Below are positions 1 through 5,440 of a stretch of 13,323 bases of DNA, in pieces. Position 1 is the first letter of the stretch; every line of letters starts with the position of its first letter. The stretch is from positions 1 to 13,323 of the forward strand of contig DAOVUO010000023.1 of the NCBI GenBank assembly GCA_030632545.1, in the 5' to 3' direction. The notes under the pieces are model-generated. The model ran no database searches, was not told where the DNA came from, and saw nothing but the letters and a program-made list of their open reading frames with translations. The DNA comes from Bacteroidales bacterium. Lineage in GTDB: Bacteria; Bacteroidota; Bacteroidia; Bacteroidales; DYOH01. The translations under genes and the position numbers were made by a program.

Positions 1-90
1 ATTGACGATTGTTGATTGACGATTGACGATTGATGATTGATGATTGACGATTGACGATTGACGATTGTTGATTGACGATTGACGATTGGG
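1..90. repeat. Tandem array of a 7-bp repeat (ATTGACG type)
   Basis: Twelve uninterrupted 7-bp units are followed by a partial ATTGGG. Every unit reads ATTGnnG, and only positions 5 and 6 vary: AC in eight units, TT in units 2 and 10, AT in units 5 and 6. Units 1-4 and 9-12 carry the same order of variants, so a 28-bp block is repeated at 1-28 and 57-84. The array runs off the left edge of the window, so its full length is unknown. No coding or RNA role is visible. Confidence 0.95.
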
Positions 91-124
91 CTACCGCAAA
101 AGTTTTTGATTGACAACAAGACTA

Positions 125-158
125 AGACCTGCTAGCGTGCTTGCACCTAGTAGCGTCT
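125..158. repeat. GC-richer imperfect hairpin / tandem 17-18 bp repeat between the heptad arrays
   Basis: The core at 132-150 is nearly palindromic: CTAG pairs with CTAG and GTGC with GCAC around a TT centre, with one unpaired C. An outer AGAC (125-128) can pair with GTCT (155-158) across internal loops. The same stretch can also be read as two adjacent imperfect direct copies starting ACCT, at 127-144 and 145-161. It is much richer in G and C than its surroundings, as expected for a REP-like interspersed element. Whether it recurs in the genome cannot be seen here. Confidence 0.55.
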
Positions 159-197
159 CGCTTTGATTTATTATTAGGCTGCGCAATAGTATTATTT

Positions 198-243
198 ATT
201 GATAATTGACAATTGATAACTGATCATTGACCATTGACAATTG
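198..243. repeat. Second, degenerate array of the 7-bp repeat
   Basis: Six consecutive 7-bp units (ATTGATA, ATTGACA, ATTGATA, ACTGATC, ATTGACC, ATTGACA) and a final ATTG keep the period of the array at 1-90, but with A or C instead of G at position 7. A lone ATTGACA lies at 109-115. The stretch from 244 to 331 is plain AT-rich DNA in which I see no gene or RNA. Confidence 0.8.
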
Positions 244-331
244 TTTTATCTTATACATTTTCATTCAATAGTTCCCCGAATTAATTGAATTACAGATTAT
301 CACAAGAACACATTAATTAAACAAATACTGA

Positions 332-369
332 TATAGTTCGTTAATTACACGAATAATTAACGAACTATA
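332..369 (-). terminator. Perfect 16-bp hairpin, likely terminator of the minus-strand barrel gene
   Basis: A 16-bp arm (332-347) is the exact reverse complement of 354-369, with a 6-base loop, CACGAA. It lies 28 bases beyond the stop codon of the minus-strand gene ending at 398. Read on that strand, the stem is followed by moderately T-rich sequence but no clean T run. It is therefore a plausible but not textbook terminator; a binding site for a dimeric regulator is the alternative. Confidence 0.6.
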
Positions 370-397
370 GTCATTTGGACAGAGTATTTTTTGTGAT

Positions 398-1687
398 TTA
401 TTCTTTTTTATGCGTTAAAAAAGTAGGCTTGAAAGTTAAGCCTGCCACCATATAGCCATGAGACGTACCATATACCGGAAGGCCGCCCAAATACGTGCGC
501 ATGGTTTCGCTCATGTTTACGTAACCGCCAATAAATGTAAAGGCTATTTCTTTTGAAAGCCTATAAATTATAGCCACCGTTTCTTCAATAGCCATTTGGC
601 TGCTCATTTCGGCACCAGTAGCATCCATAATTGGGTTTTGCGTATTAATTAAGTTTAACTTGCTTACTACAATAAGTTTACCGGCAAGTAGCGTAGCATT
701 AAAGTATGTTTTAGAAAAACCACGATTATAGGCATTGCCACCCGCAACATGTTGTGTCAAAAAGAAACCTGAAATACCTGTAAGTGCCAATTTATCTCCG
801 TAAAGAAGCGTAAAGCTGTTGTTTTCGTCGGCTGGTGTACCTACTTCATTACCAGAGAATAAATCGTAGCCCGCCTCAACCATTAGCTTGCGCGGAACGG
901 CGTGTACCAACAAACCCAGGTTTGCGTTATAAGCACTTAACACACGCCCCTTATTATCGTTGCCCATTTGGTAAAAAACATTACCTTTTATACGTGCAAT
1001 TGGGTGCGGGCTAAAACCAAAAGAACTACCAATAGTCTGGCTATAATATACACTGTCAATAGGCATTACTTTATCGGTTTCGTAGCCGTTGTTCACAAAA
1101 AGTGCGCTTATCGAGTATGCCTTTGTTTTTTTATTAAAATGCACATACTGCATATTTCTGAAGTTATTAGGCTCACCATAAGGTACATTATGTAGCCACA
1201 AAAGGTTGTCGGCCTTATAATTCATAGAAAAACCAGCGTGCAGTTTAAATTTACCTTCATAGCGTAGCACGGCAGCATCGTGGCTTCTGCCCTGCGGGTC
1301 AAAATCGCTTTCGCCAAAAATACGCTTATCGTCGTAGCTCAACACCTGTCTGCCCACCCTAAGCGATAGCTTTTCGGTTGCCATATATTCGCCCCAAGCT
1401 TCGTAAAAGCCAAAGTGTTCTTCGTTTCCTACCTCTTTCATAGAAGTACTTCCCCAGATACGTGCGGCCTGCAACGAGGCATAGGTGCGTATTTTGTTTT
1501 CGGAATTCTTGTAATCGAAATTCAACCTTGTGCGCTGTGTTATGTAAGCACTTGGTTCCCAGTTAAGAATTGGTACATCTACCGAGTAATATTCTGCACG
1601 TGGCCTAAACTCGCCCGTTAAATTAAACTCCTGTGCAAAAACAGAAAATGATACAAATAGCGATACTAAAAATGATAATGTTTTCAT
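398..1687 (-). CDS. Outer-membrane beta-barrel, alginate-export family
   Basis: The 429-residue product has a clear signal peptide (residues 1-18, cleaved after the Ala of VFA, before Gln). The mature protein starts with the strand-like motif LTGEFRPRAEY. It continues with an RTRLNFDY stretch and then LRVGRQVLSYDDKRIFG and GRSHDAAVLRYEG, which are typical of the Bacteroidota branch of the alginate_export family. The rest alternates hydrophobic and polar residues, as in a porin-like barrel, up to the C-terminus near the outer membrane. Family members form a channel for anionic polysaccharides or other solutes; the actual substrate cannot be told from sequence. The gene stands alone and diverges from the polysaccharide operon that starts at 1840. 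Its base composition is markedly richer in G and C than the plus-strand genes: rows 421-480 and 901-960 each contain 27 G or C out of 60. Confidence 0.85.
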   Translation of the reverse strand: MKTLSFLVSLFVSFSVFAQEFNLTGEFRPRAEYYSVDVPILNWEPSAYITQRTRLNFDYKNSENKIRTYASLQAARIWGSTSMKEVGNEEHFGFYEAWGEYMATEKLSLRVGRQVLSYDDKRIFGESDFDPQGRSHDAAVLRYEGKFKLHAGFSMNYKADNLLWLHNVPYGEPNNFRNMQYVHFNKKTKAYSISALFVNNGYETDKVMPIDSVYYSQTIGSSFGFSPHPIARIKGNVFYQMGNDNKGRVLSAYNANLGLLVHAVPRKLMVEAGYDLFSGNEVGTPADENNSFTLLYGDKLALTGISGFFLTQHVAGGNAYNRGFSKTYFNATLLAGKLIVVSKLNLINTQNPIMDATGAEMSSQMAIEETVAIIYRLSKEIAFTFIGGYVNMSETMRTYLGGLPVYGTSHGYMVAGLTFKPTFLTHKKE

Positions 1688-1745
1688 GAAATTGTTTTTT
1701 TTTGTTAAAAATATTTCTTAAATTTAGATAAAATGTTTTACTTCT

Positions 1746-1775
1746 CCAAAGTACGACCTTTGTTCTATGTGCAAA
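1746..1775 (-). promoter_or_regulatory. Candidate Bacteroidota-type promoter of the barrel gene
   Basis: On the minus strand a TTTG (1772-1775) is followed after 18 bases by TACTTTGG (1746-1753). This resembles the phylum's TTTG / TAnnTTTG pair, with one mismatch in the -7 element and a spacer slightly shorter than usual. It would give a leader of about 50 bases before the start codon at 1687. Confidence 0.4.
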
Positions 1776-1839
1776 TTTAAAAACTAACGAAGTCTGAATA
1801 TAGCCATCTTCCTTTTTCTTTTTGTTATATCTTTACACT

Positions 1840-2946
1840 ATGATAAAAGTGTTTGAAAATATCTACTCACTCACACACTCGCCAGAATTACGCCTTTTTT
1901 TAGCATCATTCATGGCATTTATAATCACGTATATAGCAATTCCGTCTATACTCATTGTTGCGCAAAAAAAAAATCTTACCGACGAACCTACCACTCGAAG
2001 CGTACACAAAGTTAATATACCAACACTTGGAGGCGTAGCAATTTTTGCAGGAATTAGTGTAAGCATCAATTTATTTGGCGATTTTTATGCATTTAATGCC
2101 TTTAGATACATTGTTGCTGCTTCCATTCTGCTGTTTTTTGTTGGTATAAAAGACGATATTTTAGTTATTGCGCCACTAACAAAGCTAATTGGGCAAATTA
2201 TAGCTGCCTCTATACTTGTTGTTTTAGCAGATATTAGATTTACATACTTACATGGCTTTTGGAATATTCACGAACTTAATTACGCTGCAAGCTACATGCT
2301 CACTGTATTTGTAATGATTGTAATTATTAATGGCATGAATTTAATAGATGGTGTAGATGGATTAGCCTCTGCTATTGGTATTGTAGTGGCTCTGACTTTC
2401 GGCATATATTTTTACTTAACAAAACAAATAGAACTTGCATTACTAAGTCTTTCAATAGTTGGTGCTTATTCAGCCTTTTTTCGTTTCAATGTTTTTTCAA
2501 AAAAGAACAAAATATTTATGGGCGACACGGGCTCTCTCCTATTAGGTTTATTCCTAACCATTTTGGTTATTTTATTCAACGAAAGTAATATCAATCCTGA
2601 AAGTAAATATTTTGTCCATTCAGCACCAAGCGTTGCATTTGGCATAATGGTAATTCCTCTTTTTGATATTATGCGCGTAATGCTTATTCGTATTGGACTA
2701 AAACGCAGCCCTTTTCGCCCCGACAAAAACCATATACACCACAAATTACTGCGCTTAGGATACTCTCATTTAAAAGTAACAATAATCCTTATTTTAGTTA
2801 ATATATTCTTTATTGTTTTCTCGTTTTATTTTCAAAATGTTAGCATTCGAAGATTAATGCTTCTGATTATTGTTATAGCCATGTTTTTAAGCTACTTGCC
2901 CGATATTGTTTATAATCGTAAAAAGCGTAATTATGATAAAACTTAA
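1840..2946 (+). CDS. Undecaprenyl-phosphate glycosyl-1-phosphate transferase (MraY/WecA/TagO family)
   Basis: This 368-residue polytopic membrane protein moves a sugar-1-phosphate, usually GlcNAc-1-phosphate, from a UDP-sugar to undecaprenyl phosphate. That is the first step of a lipid-linked glycan at the inner membrane. All family hallmarks are present: DEPTTRSVHK with IPTLGG (residues 48-65), the Mg-binding pair D105-D106, NGMNLIDGVDGLA (164-176), GDTGS (228-232) and HIHH (298-301). The HIHH motif and length point to the WecA/TagO branch rather than MraY. I chose ATG 1840; an in-frame TTG at 1822 would add six residues but has no better context. A TATCTTTA (1828-1835) lies directly upstream, so the transcript could be nearly leaderless. 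The 3' end overlaps the next gene by 14 bases, which implies coupling to a RemB/Wzi-like surface protein. Confidence 0.9.
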   Translation: MIKVFENIYSLTHSPELRLFLASFMAFIITYIAIPSILIVAQKKNLTDEPTTRSVHKVNIPTLGGVAIFAGISVSINLFGDFYAFNAFRYIVAASILLFFVGIKDDILVIAPLTKLIGQIIAASILVVLADIRFTYLHGFWNIHELNYAASYMLTVFVMIVIINGMNLIDGVDGLASAIGIVVALTFGIYFYLTKQIELALLSLSIVGAYSAFFRFNVFSKKNKIFMGDTGSLLLGLFLTILVILFNESNINPESKYFVHSAPSVAFGIMVIPLFDIMRVMLIRIGLKRSPFRPDKNHIHHKLLRLGYSHLKVTIILILVNIFFIVFSFYFQNVSIRRLMLLIIVIAMFLSYLPDIVYNRKKRNYDKT

Positions 2947-4480
2947 ACTTGTACTCCTTTTAGTGCTAATTCCTAATTTAATTATAGCACAACAGTTTTT
3001 AGTTTATCAAAATCCATATTTCCAGAGTATTGACACCAATTACTATCAACAACATTTGGTTTTTAACGAAAATCAAATAAAACTTGAGAAGTATAAATCC
3101 GAAATGGAAAAACAAGCTGTAAACTATACTTACAAAGAATTTCCTAAGTTTAAAATAACTCCACCTATCAAAATCCTCATTAGTCCAAACCTAAATTTTT
3201 ATACTGATGTAACTTCTGATAAAACAATAAACTACAGTAGTTTTAATGGTTTATCAGCCATAATAAAAATCAATAATAAAATAAGTTTCGATTGGCTTGC
3301 TGGGGCATATTTAAGTAATCCTAGTGATAAAATAAAAGCACTTTACGATAATTCGCAAGTACTTCCTGGACTTGGAATAAGCAATAATCAAGCGGATATA
3401 ATTTATGGTTTCCAACATTATTTTGATTTAGCTTATCGTCCTGATAGTATTTTTACTTTTAGTTTAGCACGCAAAAGTCCTAAATATGGATATGGCTACA
3501 GCTCTCTGTTTCTTGACGATAAACAGTCGCCATACACTCAATTTAGTGCCGATGCACAAATTTGGCATCTAAAATACAAAGTAAATATTGCCTGGCTAAA
3601 AGACAAAGCCTCCTACCCTACTATCTCTGATTTTGAGCGCAAATATATGGTAAATCATACGCTTAGTTGGAATATAAGCAAACGCATTAACTTCAATTTT
3701 TTTGAAGCAGTAATTTGGCAACCTTACGATAGTACAGGCTTTAGAGGTTTTGATGTAAATTACTTAAACCCAGTTATCTTTTATCGACCAACAGAATTTG
3801 CTATTGGTTCGCCCGATAATGTACTATTGGGTTTAGGTTTAAATATCCGTGTTTTTAAGCAAACATATTTGTACTCTCAAATTTTACTCGACGAATTTAT
3901 TCTATCTCATATAAAAGAATTTAATGGTTGGTGGGGAAATAAACATGCAATACAAGCAGGGTTTAAAAGCATAAATTTTCTGCGAATTAATAATTTACAT
4001 GCACTTGGCGAAATTAATATCCTACGTCCGTTTGTGTACTCACACGACAGTGGAATGCGTAGCTATGGGCAACAAAATCAGTTATTGGGCTATGCTTTAG
4101 GAAGTAATACTGCCGAAATTTTAGCTCAGTTAAACTATACATACAAAAAGTGGAATTTTAATAGCGAAGCATCGTATAAGATTAATGCACAAGATTCTAC
4201 AAACACTATAAACCTAGGAAATAATCCATATATTTCTTATGATTTAAGAAATAGAGAAGAAAACCATCAAATGTTTCAAGGTATCAAAAATACAAGCTAT
4301 AATATACAAGTACAAGCCAAATATCTTATTATACCACGCTGGAATTTATCAACTTACACAAAAATTAATTTTATAAATAATACAAGTGATTATTCAATCC
4401 AAAAATTGTATATTATAAGCTTAGGAATTAGCTCAAACTTTTATTTACAAAATATTCATTCATTATGGTCGAAAATATAA
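2933..4480 (+). CDS. RemB/Wzi-like outer-membrane protein (gliding / capsule assembly type)
   Basis: The product of 515 residues starts at ATG 2933, with the signal peptide MIKLKLVLLLVLIPNLIIAQ. An upstream in-frame ATG at 2906 would spoil the signal peptide. The C-terminal two thirds shows the pattern of the Wzi-like capsule-assembly and RemB barrel family: FNFFEAVIW (from about residue 255), FDVNYLNPVIFYRP (about 272-285), GSPDNVLLGL, a LLDEF stretch, GWWGNKHAIQAG (about 331-342), RPFVYSH (about 368) and a late YALGSN. The N-terminal part (YQNPYFQSID, then a short charged helix) is typical of RemB-like proteins. In Flavobacterium RemB contributes to gliding, and Wzi binds capsule at the surface; which role applies here is open. 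It overlaps the glycosyl-phosphate transferase gene by 14 bases and the next gene by 16, suggesting translational coupling within one polysaccharide operon. Confidence 0.75.
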   Translation: MIKLKLVLLLVLIPNLIIAQQFLVYQNPYFQSIDTNYYQQHLVFNENQIKLEKYKSEMEKQAVNYTYKEFPKFKITPPIKILISPNLNFYTDVTSDKTINYSSFNGLSAIIKINNKISFDWLAGAYLSNPSDKIKALYDNSQVLPGLGISNNQADIIYGFQHYFDLAYRPDSIFTFSLARKSPKYGYGYSSLFLDDKQSPYTQFSADAQIWHLKYKVNIAWLKDKASYPTISDFERKYMVNHTLSWNISKRINFNFFEAVIWQPYDSTGFRGFDVNYLNPVIFYRPTEFAIGSPDNVLLGLGLNIRVFKQTYLYSQILLDEFILSHIKEFNGWWGNKHAIQAGFKSINFLRINNLHALGEINILRPFVYSHDSGMRSYGQQNQLLGYALGSNTAEILAQLNYTYKKWNFNSEASYKINAQDSTNTINLGNNPYISYDLRNREENHQMFQGIKNTSYNIQVQAKYLIIPRWNLSTYTKINFINNTSDYSIQKLYIISLGISSNFYLQNIHSLWSKI

Positions 4481-4851
4481 TTAAAACTGAACTCCCAGAC
4501 GCAATTATTACTTATGAAAACGATATTCTTACATGTAAATTTCGCGCTTCCAGTAAAATAAACGAAGAAAATGCAAAAAGGATTGTAAACAAAGTAGTGG
4601 AACTCACTAACAAAAAGGACTATCTTTTAATTATTGATGCTAGTGAAATGATGTTTATCAGCAACGAAGCCAGACAATATTTTGGCAAACGAAATAATCC
4701 ACACACTAAATCTGTTGCAATTATAGTAAAATCGGGAATACAAAAAAGTTTTGCCAATTTATACTTGAAATTTTCGAAACCACAACGCCCTACAAAAATG
4801 TTTACCGACCAAAAAAAAGCAACAGACTGGCTGAAAATACAAGTAAAATAG
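4465..4851 (+). CDS. Small STAS-like (SpoIIAA-like, DUF7793-type) protein
   Basis: This is a soluble 128-residue protein with no signal peptide or membrane segment, so it is probably cytoplasmic. The stretch YLLIIDASEMMFISNEARQYF (residues 53-73) matches the STAS core strand-turn-helix, in which a buried strand ending in Asp (D58) leads to a helix. S66 sits where anti-anti-sigma factors carry their phosphorylatable Ser. It is followed by a second hydrophobic strand (SVAIIVKSG) and a C-terminal helix (KKATDWL). Bacteroidota have a family of this kind (DUF7793) with no established role. The start overlaps the RemB/Wzi-like gene by 16 bases, so it is probably translated with the barrel and may be a regulatory or scaffold partner for the surface system. 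No cognate kinase or phosphatase lies in the window. Confidence 0.65.
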   Translation: MVENIIKTELPDAIITYENDILTCKFRASSKINEENAKRIVNKVVELTNKKDYLLIIDASEMMFISNEARQYFGKRNNPHTKSVAIIVKSGIQKSFANLYLKFSKPQRPTKMFTDQKKATDWLKIQVK

Positions 4852-4868
4852 TAACAAAAACAACAAGT

Positions 4869-4919
4869 CTCGAAAAAAATAACAAAATGTAAACTTTAAA
4901 TAGTTCCCTTTTGTTCGAG
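4869..4919 (+). terminator. Weak hairpin after the wecA-like / remB-like / STAS operon
   Basis: CTCG (4869-4872) pairs with CGAG (4916-4919), and AACAAAA (4881-4887) pairs with TTTTGTT (4909-4915). This leaves an A-rich bulge on the left arm and a 21-base loop. It begins 18 bases after the last stop codon, but no T run follows, so termination here is only a possibility. Confidence 0.3.
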
Positions 4920-5042
4920 GTCAGCCTATATTAAATATTGTAATAGTTACGGTAAATAAATACATAAAATATTCATAATCAACAACTCAATACATATAAA
5001 GAAACTTTGACCAAAGTTCTCGTAATTGTTTACTCCCGACTA

Positions 5043-5201
5043 AGGGATTGTTCCGAAATAACTTGACGCTTTCAACTTGTCCTTTTGCCTTTTAACTTCC
5101 TTGAAAATTCTTTAAATAGCTCGCTATTCGCAGATTTTTCAACTTGTTAAAAAACAAAATAACTTAGTTTAAAACTGTCAATTTATTCCATCACAATCCC
5201 T
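5043..5201. repeat. Candidate interspersed (MITE-like) repeat
   Basis: AGGGATTGT (5043-5051) recurs inverted as ACAATCCCT (5193-5201). Between them lie an 11-bp direct repeat TTTCAACTTGT (5070-5080 and 5137-5147) and a near-palindrome AATAGC-TC-GCTATT (5115-5128). The stretch is richer in C and G than its flanks and has no coding content. These are the marks of a small non-coding repeat, but only one copy is visible in this window. Confidence 0.35.
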
Positions 5202-5309
5202 AAATTGGGAAACAATTACAAAAATACACCGAACTATTGTTACTAAACTTCTACAGTAAATCAATTGTAATTTCTAGCAGATTATATATTGTTTTTATTT
5301 TCAGGTCAT

Positions 5310-5362
5310 TAAGTATTCAAAAATAACAAGTTTGACAAAGTTTAACTAAGTATTCGAAAATA
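5310..5362. repeat. 16-bp direct repeat upstream of the sensor promoter
   Basis: TAAGTATTCAAAAATA (5310-5325) recurs as TAAGTATTCGAAAATA (5347-5362), with one mismatch and starts 37 bases apart. The second copy ends one base before the candidate -33 element. The arrangement fits a pair of regulator-binding sites, though chance in AT-rich DNA is possible. Confidence 0.5.
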
Positions 5363-5363
5363 T

Positions 5364-5395
5364 TATGTAATTTTATCCGAATATCGTTAAATTTG
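5364..5395 (+). promoter_or_regulatory. Candidate promoter of the sensor operon
   Basis: A perfect TAnnTTTG element, TAAATTTG (5388-5395), lies 20 bases after TATG (5364-5367), a one-mismatch version of the -33 TTTG. Transcription would start near 5400, leaving a leader of about 40 bases before ATG 5441. Confidence 0.5.
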
Positions 5396-5440
5396 GAACA
5401 ATTATAGCTTTTAATTAAGCATTTTAAATAAGATTGTAGA

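Larger units (their letters stand above)
4852..5440. other. 589-base gene-free region between the polysaccharide operon and the sensor operon
   Basis: No convincing reading frame or RNA gene is present on either strand. Moving rightwards, it holds a weak terminator-like hairpin (4869-4919) and a perfect 7-bp inverted repeat around two bases (5003-5018, AACTTTG/CAAAGTT). Next come a possible interspersed repeat (5043-5201), a 16-bp direct repeat (5310-5362) and a promoter (5364-5395). The length is unusual in this otherwise compact stretch, where other gaps are mostly below 200 bases. Confidence 0.7.

Noticed and set aside
1..243. Could the heptad arrays be a CRISPR array?
   Set aside because: The period is only 7 bases and units are contiguous, with no spacers and no cas genes in the window.
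968..1195. Small plus-strand open frame inside the barrel gene
   Set aside because: It lies antisense to a well-supported gene, has no start signal or family resemblance, and is explained by the codon pattern of the real gene.
1822..1839. TTG 1822 as start of the glycosyl-phosphate transferase
   Set aside because: The ATG at 1840 gives a normal N-terminus, and the upstream bases look like a promoter element.
5050..5160. Short minus-strand peptide frame in the intergenic repeat
   Set aside because: Only about two dozen codons between stops, with no start or ribosome-binding context; better explained as part of a non-coding repeat.
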